Source: Heliocidaris tuberculata
Lineage: Eukaryota; Echinodermata; Echinoidea; Camarodonta; Echinometridae
Reading direction: 5' to 3'
Length of the DNA stretch: 64,000 bases
Assembly (NCBI GenBank): GCA_025618425.1
Contig: CM046836.1
Coordinates: 17,762,743-17,826,742, forward strand
The position numbers were made by a program, and so were the translations under genes. Below the pieces are notes generated by a model that saw nothing but the letters and a program-made list of their open reading frames with translations, ran no database searches and was not told the DNA's origin. The number at the start of each line of letters is the position of its first letter. The stretch's first letter is position 1. This document shows, piece by piece, positions 1-11,452 of the stretch.

Positions 1-50
1 AATATGCATGGAAAAGTATGTATACCAAATACACTTATTGTTGGGCTTAA

Positions 51-416
51 AGGGTACCAATCACCAAAAATAATTTTGCTCTGTATGTTAGAGGTTTCAT
101 GTCATTAAACTATTTTCAAAATTTGGGCTTCAAATATTAATTCTATAAAAAGATATTGCAATTTTAATTACACTCTTCATAAGCGTAAAAGCGACTCTTG
201 AGTAGACCACTCGACGCACCCGTACGTGCTCGCCAAGATATAGGCTCGCGCAGAACCAAACTCGGAGTTCGGTTCCGCACGAGCATTTTCACGTTATCCT
301 CTATTTCCTTCATACTCATTAACTGTTGATCTATAGAATACCAGAAAAAGTTCTTTGAGGTTGATTTTATACTTTTTAGCTGTACACAAATTATTTTTTC
401 AGGTGATTGGTACACT
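51..416. mobile_element. TTAA-flanked TIR element (MITE), family 1
   Basis: Inverted ends AGGGTACCAATCACC (51-65) and GGTGATTGGTACACT (402-416), extended by a T-rich/A-rich complementary stretch. It is flanked by TTAA on the left (47-50) and a degenerate TTAT on the right. No transposase ORF. TTAA duplication with AG-starting ends fits Kolobok- or piggyBac-type mobilisation; Kolobok is favoured because of the THAP-bearing relative at 37507. Confidence 0.65.
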
Positions 417-897
417 TTATGGTACATGTAGCATCGGTTCTCAAAAAATTGAGGAATGTTGAAAATAAGAGATTTGAAATACAAATCCCTCAGATTTCAA
501 CAACAGACAAATGCATTTTCCATTGACATACCTCATCCTGGAATAATTGCAAAAGTGTACACTTCAGAAATGTGAAACTCTTTTGAGTGTTAAAATAATT
601 ATGCTTTAGGGTATAGATATGATGCATACATGTACATGTGTTTTTATGTGATTTTCCCCCTTCTTTTTTCAACAATTAGCGGTACTACAAATTCACCCTC
701 AAAAACAAAATTATAATGAATATAAATAATTTTTTTTTAAATTGGAAAAGATATGGAAATAAAATCTCCAGAATCCGCAATAAACCAGGTTAAATGAACA
801 TATTACGCAAATAATTAGCACTCTACTGAAATGCATAACTTCAACCTAAAGTAAATACATGGATAGAAATTGGCGTTACCTGAAAGAGTCAAAGCTA
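417..897. other. Unassigned AT-rich sequence
   Basis: No coding exon, RNA gene or clear repeat boundary is seen. Short ORFs here have no recognisable composition or motif. Confidence 0.6.
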
Positions 898-1175
898 AGT
901 AGTAGTAATAAAGAGAGCGATAACACTAAATGAAGATGAAGTAGAAGAAGTAGAAACAGTATCATAGTAGCAGTAGTAGTAGGAGTAGTAATAGTAATAC
1001 ATGTAGTAGAAGTAGCAGCAGCAGTAACAGTAGTAGTAGTAGTAGTAGCAGTAGTAGTAATAGTAGGAGTAGTAGGAGTAGTAATATTAATGACAGTAAT
1101 AGTAACAGCAGTAGTAGCAGTAGCAGTAGCAGTAGCAGTAGTAGTATTAAAAGTAATAGTAATAATAGCAGTTGC
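898..1175. repeat. GTA/GCA trinucleotide microsatellite
   Basis: Long imperfect (AGT)n/(AGC)n run. It gives artefactual Thr-, Ile- or Val-rich ORFs on both strands (876-1241 and 1090-1311), which are not genes. Confidence 0.9.
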
Positions 1176-1231
1176 AGTTAGTATCATGCATGTTATAATC
1201 ATTAGCAGCAGAAATAGTGGTGTTGGTACTG

Positions 1232-1559
1232 AGTACGCCATATATTTCGCGAAATTAACGCTAAAATATTGTCAAATTTCATGCACAGTAGATGTGCGCC
1301 TGGCACCCTGAGCATCCATACCCAGCAGGCCAGTATACTGCATCCGATCAAGGAGTTTCAGCACTGCTACAGGAGTGCAGTGTGGCTGTATGCATGCAGA
1401 CTGTGTGGAAGCCGCCTTACTGACTTCACTCTGCAAAAGTGCATCATTATTGCTGTTTTTAAATTTCAGAATTTCCCAATCGCAAATCTAACCACTCGCG
1501 AAATAGCAAGGTCAGTCCAATTCGTGATAAATTATGTCCACAAAATATATGGCGTTTAC
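1232..1559. mobile_element. TIR element with TACGCCATATATTT ends
   Basis: Left end TACGCCATATATTTCGCG and right end AAATATATGGCGTTTA are inverted. Internal CGCGAAAT blocks resemble the 11662-11871 MITE. The duplication is not clear. Non-coding. Confidence 0.5.
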
Positions 1560-1600
1560 AGCATATGATTGCATGAGCAGCAGCAGCAGAAGCAGTAGTA

Positions 1601-1790
1601 CAGTCAAACCTGCTTTAGCGACCACCTGTATAGAAAGACCACCTGTCTATAAAGACTGCAATTTCCGTTTCCCTTGAAAAGTGTTTCTCATTGAAATGTG
1701 TATTGAAGGAACCTGTACATAAAGACCACCTGCTCATAAAGACCGCTTTTCTTGTCTCCCTTGAGTGGTCTTTATATACAGGTTTAACTG
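1601..1790. mobile_element. TA-flanked MITE with CAGTCAAACCTG ends
   Basis: Inverted ends CAGTCAAACCTG and CAGGTTTAACTG with TA on each side, as for Tc1/mariner/pogo-type elements. The interior repeats TAAAGACCACCTG-like modules four times. It sits inside an (AGT)n microsatellite, so the TA duplication could be chance. Confidence 0.7.
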
Positions 1791-1946
1791 TAGTAGTAAG
1801 TAGTAGTAGTAGTAGTAAGTAGTAGTAAGTAGTAGTAATAGTAGTTGTAGTAGTAATAGTTGCACCACAATCAACGATTGCCTTATTTTTCAATTATTGG
1901 CCTATGTAGTAATAGTATCAGTAGTAGTAGTAGTAATAAAATTATT
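1791..1946. repeat. AGT trinucleotide microsatellite
   Basis: Imperfect (AGT)n flanking the MITE on its right, continuing the GTA/GCA-rich tract on its left. Confidence 0.85.
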
Positions 1947-2140
1947 AGTAGTTAGTTGAAAGTGGAGTCATAGGAGTATAAAAGCACATGAGTAGCAGAA
2001 ACATAGAAACAATAATATTAGACTTAAGAATGAAGTATATTAGGCATAATACAATGGTAAATGAGCATTGTGTCAATAAAGATTACTCTAAAATAATCAC
2101 TGTCATAATTCACTAGATACATCCCTAAACAAGACTTCTA

Positions 2141-2807
2141 ATATGTGACCAGGCACCACAAAACCACCAAAAAGTCACCAGATTTAAATTTTTAATTAAG
2201 GTCTGATTCTGAAAGAGGAGATTCTCAGCTTTAAAATGATATATAACTCATTAGCATTGGGTGTTCCTAACTCACTGTACAAAGAGAAGAATGCACAATC
2301 CCTCATAATGTTACTTCTGAGAAATAAGGGTTTAAAGTTTGTAGTCTATTGAAGCACTCTGACTTGCAAGGTGTTGTGCTAAGGTGACAAAAGGAGGATT
2401 AGAACTCAATAAAAATTTCTATGAAGGGATTATCAGATTGTCCTAAGACTTGGCATACTAATTAGTCATATCCTGTTCATCATAGTGCACAAGTATCAAT
2501 GGAAGAACTTACTCTGTTTAAAAATTATGGGAGATCAAAATGAGACAAGTATTCAGGGTCGTAAAAAAGAAAAGTAATACCACAAAATCCAGAGAAGACA
2601 CATATAAGTCTAATAAAAAAACTGTCAAAAATACCACTTTTAGATTGTTTGGTTCCTCCAAATTTTTAGATTACTTAGAAAAAAGTATACTCTTTCAGGA
2701 AATACCCAAAACTGAAATTTGACCATGCCATCCAAAAACACATTGAGCTCTAACTGAAAATCACACAGTGCGACTTTTTGGTGGTTTTGTGGTGCCTGGT
2801 CACATAT
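2141..2807. mobile_element. MITE with perfect 36-bp terminal inverted repeats
   Basis: Positions 2141-2176 are an exact reverse complement of 2772-2807. They begin ATATGTGACCAGGCACCAC and include ACCACCAAAAAG. A TA next to TGTGACC on both sides suggests TA duplication (element proper 2146-2802). The small internal ORF at 2540-2722 is Lys-rich and unrecognised. Confidence 0.8.
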
Positions 2808-5438
2808 GGTATGAAGGTTTTTAAGTCTCCATTTCTAAATGACAGTAGCCCAAATCATTTTACTAAAGAAAACTGCAAACAATAAAGTAATTACAATCAC
2901 GGTTATCAGACAGTATACAAAACACATTCACTAGATAGCACACTTGCTTTGGAGTATTAAATGAACAACATGTCACTTGATATGAACTTCCATATAAACA
3001 TAAAAAGGAGGTCTTGAGTCCATTTATATCATCAGAGAATATTTCCTTCTCCCTGCTTTTATATTTGCTTTATTGCTATGAGTGGAACACAAAAAGAAAG
3101 TCTGAGGCCTGTATTTTCGAAGGTGCCCAAGTGTGTAGGTTTAGGCCATGGAATTATGGAGAGCCAAATGTCAACCACTTTTAATCCTACAAAATCACCA
3201 GACTCCCTCTAGTTCTGGAACTAAATGAAAATACAAAAACCTCACAATATAACTGATTTCTTATTAATTTTGTTACATAAATATAGTAATCTATATGGGA
3301 CTTCGGAGTTGATGAATGGCCTTCAATAAATCAGTGGCCTAAATTAAGCCTGGCCTAAATTAAGCCTGGCTTAACTAAGGCCACTTTCGAGAATACGGGC
3401 CTGTAAGTCTAAATGCCTTATAAATCCAATTAAACGGTTCAATAGTTATGTTCGAGGGGAGGGGGGAGAACAATGAATGTAATATAAATCCAATTAAATG
3501 GTTAACAGATATGTTTGAGGGGGTAGGGGTGAATAATAAATGTAATATATTTATATTATTATAGCAATCATGAGACAAATAGAAAAAAAATGATAGAGGG
3601 GTGAAAAGCTAATAAAACAGGAGGGAAAATAACACTAGCAAACTACATATACACAAATATTAAACTTTAAATTTGTCAACATCATGGTAAATAATCATTA
3701 ATAACAATACAAACTATAAGAAAATGGTGACAGATGCACAAACAAAACATAAAGTGATTTCATGACCACTGCACAATATATAAGATGGAAATCAGGGGAT
3801 ATACATGTATAATAAAAGGGGAATTGGAGTTGTAAACAGTTGTACACAGGGTTGAATACATACATGTAGAAAAACTTATCTAAAATTAATCATTATCTTT
3901 CAATGTCGGTTTTCTGGTCTCTTATCACCAACCAGAGGACATAGTTATATAATTATAACATCAATAAGAAACATTTGAATGTCCTCCAAATGTGCTACTT
4001 GATGTGTGCAAACTATTATACAAACAAAAGAGTTTGCAAATACATCACAATTTCAAACTTCTAACCGGTGTATGAAAATATCATACGTAGAACTACTTCA
4101 CGTTTGTCAGCACATGTTATGAAATTCAGGAGCCAGTGAAAGGGGTACGTTACCTGAAATTCAGATACCTACATTAGTGCAATATCTGCATCACTGATAT
4201 TCAATATCTAAATCTTAAACAAAAGAAAAAAATACGAATGTGAAAGGTTACTGATGAACTTCGATTATATGGATGATTGTCAAATTCACAACCCCATACT
4301 CTGAGAGGGAGGGAAAGTCTGTACATCTCTATTACATAATGATATTGTGACATCATGAATGATAATCTACAGTGCATAGATGGACCACATACCCATGAAT
4401 ATTATATATATTTGCAATACATCTCTTTATATTAAATATGAACAATGATCATCTATTTCATTACATACCTTGTAAACCCCACTAACAACGAAATATATAA
4501 TTCTGTCTCCTAGAATTCGTCATCATTACAAATTTGCAACACAAAACGCACTTTTGAAAAAGAAGGAAAGATGCCTTCCCCTCTGTGTGTACACTCCATT
4601 ATTGTCTGCCGTTCACCAAAAGGGCTTAACTCCATGTAACAGCATGCATTTGTATGGCTCTCGGCAGAGGTTATGAAACACATCATGCTAATCAACAGCT
4701 GATACAACAGAAAGCGAGGATATAATGAATGATTAAAGATATGGAAAAGATGTAAAACTGTGTGACTGGCTATTTCAAACCTAAAACATTACACACTTTG
4801 TGTACATTATCTAAACCCCAAATGCCAGTGAAAGGTTTCAGAATATGTACAATGTGCTATTTTTCAGATTAAAGAAATTTCATTTTTCCAATCTAGCCCT
4901 ACAAATTTGTGACGAAAAATCAATCTGCCTATACAGACCTGCTGTTGGCCATTAGAAGTGTGATTTTGACATGTACAAGAAATTCCAGAATCCTCCCAGA
5001 CTCTTTCTGTAATAATTCAAAAAAGAGAATCACTCAATCTGTTTTCTAAGAGATAAACTTCCTGTAGATGAAATACAAATACCTCAAGAATATTGTGAAG
5101 GATAATCAATAACTATCATTACTTACATGTATTTGAGTGACAGTGTTAAAAGTAAATGCAGATGCCAATCAAACTCTAATGAAAAACATTGACATCAATA
5201 CTGAAACAGTATCTAATTAATCTTAGATCATCAACAGAAGCAGCTATTCTTTCAAATCATGCTATGGCATATACAGAAGGAAAGGACAGTTGTAGCTTTG
5301 TAATACAGCACCCTGTATAGAAGTAATGTCACTTTTCTCTTAACTGATGAACAAGCAACAACATCAACAAAATGTACTAAGATGTCTCAGTGTTCAGCAT
5401 CCAATGATGATACGGAGAGTGTGGCAGAGAAAAAGGGA
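2808..5438. other. Unassigned AT-rich sequence
   Basis: No supported gene. It holds two diverged copies of a short unit (ATAAATCCAATTAAA...GGTT with a G-rich stretch) at about 3420 and 3484. A minus ORF of 65 codons at 4510-4707 has no recognised family. Confidence 0.55.
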
Positions 5439-5494
<56 letters not shown>

Positions 5495-5614
5495 GTGAGA
5501 GAGACAGAGAGAAAGAGAGAAAGAGTGAAAGGAAGAAAGAGAGAGAGAGAGAGAGCACTAGAAAAGAGAGTACAAGTGAGAAGAGAGAACAAGAGAGAGA
5601 AACAGAGAAATAGA
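5439..5614. repeat. TG/GA microsatellite
   Basis: (GT)n followed by (GA)n with interruptions. Ser/Leu-rich or Glu/Arg-rich ORFs on both strands are low-complexity artefacts. Confidence 0.9.
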
Positions 5615-5715
5615 GAATAAGCACAGAAAATAAGGTATTGGGATGATACACCAAAAAAGAAGTATGATAGACTATCAAGGGAAAAGGAAACTAGAGAGGG
5701 AAAGGAAAAGAGAGA

Positions 5716-5832
5716 GGAGAAAATGATACAAAAGGAGGGAGATTAAAGAGAGAGAGAGAGGAGAAAATGATACAAAAGGAGGGAGATTAAAGAGAGAGAG
5801 AGAGGAGAAAATGATACAAAAGGAGGGAGATT

Positions 5833-5843
<11 letters not shown>
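5716..5843. repeat. 44-bp tandem repeat, three copies, ending in (GA)n
   Basis: The unit containing GAAAATGATACAAAAGGAGG recurs at 5721, 5765 and 5809 (period 44), then runs into pure (GA)n to about 5891. Confidence 0.9.
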
Positions 5844-5891
<48 letters not shown>

Positions 5892-5894
<3 letters not shown>

Positions 5895-7293
5895 AAAGTC
5901 AGAAATGGGATGCAAACAGACAAAAAATATGAGTGAAAAAAGATGACATTCAAAATATTATTCCAGTCCTGAGATACTGAAGGAATAATCATGATTCATG
6001 ACTAGGAGCAAAATGTTTCAATACATCCAGAAATCTCTAACATTATGTGCTCATCACAAACACACATGTTTACTTACAATATATATATCATTTACAAAAA
6101 CTTCATATTATTCATCTCATTTACAAAACCAGTTCAACATATTATTCATTCTACTGTTAGAATTATCATGTTTTCCTAATCATAGACAAATATACATGTA
6201 CTCCTATCTTTGGAAGTTCTACTATAATATACTTCAAATGACTTTATAAAAAAGTTGAAAATACAATCAAGAAGCACTAATATTTCAATTTGTACTTATA
6301 AGCAAAACATTATATACACATTAAACATCTCTTTCTTGTTTACACATTTCTCTCATTTCTCTGAAAATTATCATTTACAGAACCAGCATGTTTCCCTGTT
6401 CAATAGAAAATAAATGCAAGCAATATTTAACCTTCTACCTTAAAATTGCATCCACACAAAAAGTCTACAAAGACATTATACTGTAACTCCATTTTCCATC
6501 ACTGTGTTTTCAAATCCCAAATTTTCATAGTCTTTATTCAGATATTTAGCTCCTGCTAACTCATTATCTGTACAATACTAAAAAAAAAAATTAAAAAAAA
6601 TTGTGCTGTAACACTACAGCCGTACACTGTCCAAATCAGAAAAAGAAGGCAACAGAGATGGTTGTTTGGCCCCTGTTAAATTATCCGTAATGTGCGGAAA
6701 TATCTGCATCACCTATGTTGTTGCTATAAAGGTTAAGCATTGACAATGGTATACCCTATTTCATATCATTTATATCAAAACAGTCTGAAAGTGATTTTGA
6801 ATCAGCATGTGGTCAATATGAGTCCTCATCATAGAGAATGAAGTATGTTTGGGCCAGCAAAATATGACTACAATTATCTTATTTTAAAACTGTACAAACT
6901 TTGTTATCAGTTATGTAAGTAAAATGATGAATTGAAATAGATAATACAAAAGAGAAAAGACAAAAAAATAATGTTATCAACATCCAACATCTCCTACTAA
7001 AGAGAAACGATAAGCATAGGAAATTTTCGCTCCAAAAGTGCAAGCACCTATTAAAGGAACAGACGTGTACTCAGTTAGAACACTCGATTTCAAATCATAT
7101 CATACAGTGCACAACCAAAAACGTGGCATATTCTTGAATTCATCTCTTAACTCATAGCCCGCTATTGTCGACCACTGTCACTTCCGGGTTCTCGCTTCTG
7201 TCGACGATCGTCGACAGAAATCACGTACAAAAGATATAGCATTTGAAATAATCCAGCAGTCATGGGTTTCATAATGCACAGGGCAAAGAGTTA
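5892..7293. other. Unassigned AT-rich sequence
   Basis: No supported gene or clear element. An 83-codon plus ORF (5998-6249) is unrecognised and has random-like composition. Confidence 0.55.
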
Positions 7294-7825
7294 AGCCTTG
7301 TTTTAACAGACCTTGTCCGGACAATGTCGCGACAACGTCCTGACAATAAACCCAGGGTAACATTCCTCAATTAGGCAATAAAAACATGGGTGAGAGCCCC
7401 ATGCACCGTCTTAACAGACACACGCTGAAAACCTTCCCCTGGCAGGTTTCCATAGCAACGTTTACCTGACTTGCCGGTCACGCACGAGATTTAAACCAAA
7501 CACGGGAAATGCAATCGAGTGCCTGTACTGAAATCATGTATCCGCAGTGGTCTATTGCGCATGCGTCTTGTCAGCTTCCGGTGTTCGGTGAGAAAATTAC
7601 CTCGAGAGCGTCTTAACAGGAGGGTTGTCTGGACGTTGTCGCGACAATGTCACGGTAATTACGGAAAGTTACCCTATGCGGGCTAGGGTAGAATTTATGG
7701 AAGAGTTGTCGCGACAATGTCCGGACAACACCCCGCGTGGAGCGTCTTAACAGGCAGGGTAACGAAACATTGTCTGGACATTGTCCGGACAACTCAGTTC
7801 CAGAAAGGTCTGTTAAAACGGGGCT
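7294..7825. mobile_element. TTA-flanked, palindrome-rich MITE (Harbinger-like)
   Basis: Inverted ends AGCCTTGTTTTAACAGACC (7294) and GGTCTGTTAAAACGGGGCT (7825) with TTA on both sides, typical of PIF/Harbinger targets. The interior carries perfect palindromes TTGTCCGGACAA (7313-7324, 7781-7792) and TTGTCGCGACAA (7636-7647, 7706-7717) plus shorter ones. CGTCTTAACAG subrepeats resemble the ends. Non-coding. Confidence 0.8.
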
Positions 7826-10800
7826 TTAGTCTTTAAGCACATCAAAACATTTTTTTCTTCTTCCAAATTCAGGAATTCTTTCTGGTAAAAAGCTCCAGAT
7901 ATATACTGTAGATAATTACATGTAGATATTCTGAGGAAAAGCTGCTTCTCTGTAGCATTTTCTTTCTCTCTATTATTTCTTAATGTCTTCTCAGATAAGT
8001 ATTTGCAAATTACTATTTTTAAATTGTCCAATTTCCCATTACAGTCCATTTGTCATGGGGAAAAGGGGGCTTTGTAAAAGTCTTCAGTCTTTCCATTTAG
8101 TACTTATGCCTAAAGATAAGTAAATTCATTTTTCTGTCCCTTAAAAAGAAGTAGTAAATGGCTCCCCAAAAGAGATATTACTCGCATGTTTTATATAAAG
8201 CGCTTTTTTATCAGCTGCGAAGTCACAGCTAGGGTAATACTGTCATTTTTAAAGCACACTTCTAAAAACATTACTGCCATCAAGGACCTGCATATATGAG
8301 CAAATTCATCATTCATATTAATTATTTGTAATTTGAACTTGGCATCATGTTTACCAAAAAATACATACCTAAATTGATTTTCCATCAACAGGATATTTTG
8401 CTTTTAATATTTAGCAGTACAGTAATCTATACGTGTATTACCTACATGTATCTCTATCTGTCCTTGTCCATTTGGATACACCTTGAAAAACTAAAATAAC
8501 AATAGGGTGCAACTCCACTATCACATTCCCTTTTATAATAATGTAGTAGAATCTTACCCTCTTATGATATCACTATTTACACATGTTATTTTCACCAAGT
8601 CAATTACACACTAATTCGTCTCTGTAAATACTAGCAGAGTTCATGTCATACACGAGTTTGGCATGCCAGGAAATTTATAAATAAATCTACAAAGTTTTTG
8701 ACTCGTGGCAGAGTACATCTTTCTTTTCTTTACTTTGACTGACAGGCACAATGTCCCCCACTGAGTAAGGGAGCATGTTTCTTAATTTTGAATTAAGAAT
8801 CACATGTAGATTGCTAGTACATTTTGACTGCTGAGAACCAGAAGGGCATTACCTCTAGATTTGAAATGAGGTAAGTAAAATGTCCTTTTGACTCTCAGCA
8901 CACAAATTTGAGTTGTTCTTTTTTTTTCTTCTTTGAGCACAGGTCCAATGTGTAGAGGAACTGTACAGTTTTTCATTCTGCAAATTTAGACACATAACAT
9001 ACAAGAGAAGGTGGAGCTAGCATTCAACCACAAACAAATTTGTAGAAAAAATCTCTGCCAGTTCAGTTTGGGGCCACTTAGATGAATAATTTTACATGTT
9101 AATATCAAAGAGGTCCTTTTGGCAATTATACTGCATTATTCATGCTTGTTGTGTGAATTGGAATAAATCTGATGATATACTTAAAGCAATACATGCTGAT
9201 GGATGCCAAAATTGCATCTGGGTTAATATCATGTTTCTTTCTGCACATTGCTAGATTCCATTCCCGTATATATTGGTATATCTTTCAGCACATACGATCA
9301 ATGCCCCTATACTGGAAAGAGCATTTCTCAAAATGAATTACATCGGTCCTTATACCCGGCAAATAGTCTTCTTCTTAGTTCTTATGGAGGAAAATTAGAC
9401 ATAAATTCAGAGAGGTCTCTGGAACAGCTATTTATAAAGCAAAACAAATTCAGGAGATGTTTTTCATTTTCTGCCCACCTTTATGGAAGGTTTTAAACAC
9501 AATTAAGAAAAGCAAATAAACAATGGCAGAAAATAATTTATTTGCGGCAAACACATTTACACAGCCTCATAAAGAAGTTGCACACACTTGACGAATATCA
9601 TTAAAACTTGAACTACTCACTACCGTGAAAGATTTGCCTCTTAGTGTACAGGTATGTAAAATAGATTTAGAGCACAAATTCTTATTACTCTACACCAACT
9701 TAGGAATTGTCCCACATATGGTAAAATTTACATGTTAATGGTTTCATTATGTATGTTAATGAGAACTACTACAATGAAACTCCAAATTGCACAATTATCA
9801 AATAAAAAAAGGACAAGAAAAAAAAAGAGGATCATCTATAATTTGGCATAAAGGATGTTTGTTAGGTACATGTACAACAACGAAAAATGTTGCACCTTCT
9901 GGATAAATGTTTCCTCTTCCTCAGACACAAGGAGATAAAATGATTAAATCAAGCAATTTAAAAAAATTCTGAATAAGATAATGACTTACTGTTAATGAGA
10001 TTTCACACTTGGGGAAGAGAATAATGTCCTTCATGAATAAAACAGAAAAGCACATCAAATTCAGAAGATAGAGTGTGACACTAAAGGCCAACTTAATTTC
10101 TAGTACATGGGACTAAGAATGAAATTCTGCAGTGTTGCCAATATGATATCAATACACAATGAACTTGGTAGTATATATGTCAATGATGAACCAACTGTAC
10201 ACATAAAACTGTGAATTCTCCTCATTGCAGTCCCAAGGCTAAATAGCAACAGGAATCTTGGTCACATGACACAGAAGGCTTTAAAAGTTCACTGTGGCCA
10301 GCCAGCGCTGCAGAATATGATGTATCGCAACAAGTTGTGCATACTCTCCCTTTGTTTTACTCCATCATTACAGGAAACTCTATATTGCTTCAGCATTTGT
10401 ATAGATCCAGACCATACCTCCAAATACCACTGCAGAGTGCATGTCTCATTAGGTATTTACACTAATGAGTGGAGAAGTTAGTCCTCTGTCGTGCACCAGA
10501 ATGCTCACTTTGTGAACTCAGATTTTGTAATGTGCAGAGAAGTTGCTGCCTTGTCCCATACAAGAATATTCACTTTCTGCACTCATATTTTGTAGGTCAT
10601 TCATGTTTCTTTACTCTAACATTGACCTTTGATCTTGTGACAGAAGCACACCCTCTCCATTCCTTCTTTTTGTACACCATGACAATGTAATAGTTCCAGC
10701 AAAGTCCTCATGTGACACAAAAACTCCAACTTTCTAATAGTTCTCATATCAAGAGCAGTTGTAAAGGACATCACTACAGCATAATACAGCATAATTGTTT

Positions 10801-10842
10801 GCCTGATTTTGTTTGGCGCTTGTAGTAAAAAAAGGATGATGA
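7826..10842. other. NAA60 3' flank and probable 3'UTR
   Basis: Sequence immediately downstream of the NAA60 stop. Several minus-strand AATAAA hexamers exist (for example TTTATT at 9537-9542 on plus), so the poly(A) site cannot be chosen. No other exon is evident. Confidence 0.45.
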
Positions 10843-11452
10843 TTATAGCTTATGGTCAGCATTTGTGTACTCCTCAGGTTCGTCTGGCTCGTTTTGTTCT
10901 CCGCTATCGTAGCACTGTCCTCCAAACCTAGTCAGCAGGCTCATACCACTCGGCATACTAGGCATTGATCGGTTCAGGTTAGGCAGCCGGTTGGGCAACC
11001 GGTTAGGCAACCAGCTGCGACGACTTGAGGTCGACGTCTCGGTGCCCTCGCTCGCTGCCATGGGAACGGTGACCACCTCGGGAGTGGGGGACGGCGCAGC
11101 CCCAGACGAAGCTCCCGCTCCATCCTCGACCACCGCCACCGCTTCCACTGATGACGTGGATGATGAAGAGTCTGAGCAGTCTCCTGCCCCCGATGACGAC
11201 GATGACGATGACCCCGAAGGACCTGCAGACGATGACCCCTGACCCCTGATGCGGGACAGAATGTTTGGCATAGTTATATTGGGCATGTTGATGTTGGGCA
11301 TGTTGGGCATACTAGGCATGTTGGGGAGGTGGGGCAAGTGCACCCAGCTGCGTCGGGCGGAAAAGAAGTTGCGCGTGTGACGGGCCATGGCGTGGGGCAG
11401 ATTGCACGGTTGGATGCGTGAGATGTAGGAACCAAAGTGCTTCATATAATCT
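10843..11452 (-). CDS. NAA60: NAA60 coding exon 5 (C-terminal tail)
   Basis: 610 bp, residues 272-474 and TAA stop at 10845-10843. The first part (DYMKHFGSYISRIQPCNLPH) matches the amphipathic C-terminal region that anchors NAA60 to Golgi membranes. The remaining ~160 residues have no family counterpart I recognise. They contain clustered MPN/MPS/LPN tripeptides (around 11343-11250 and again 11015-10940), a serine run encoded by TCATCG-like repeats, an acidic patch EPDEPEEY and the end DHKL. The TTG that opens the longer ORF at 11469 lies inside the intron. Confidence 0.9.

Noticed and set aside
4510..4707. 65-codon minus ORF with several Cys
   Set aside because: No recognisable motif, signal or splice context; likely chance.
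10991..11242. Acidic plus-strand ORF (Asp-rich)
   Set aside because: Antisense of the Ser-coding repeats in NAA60 exon 5.
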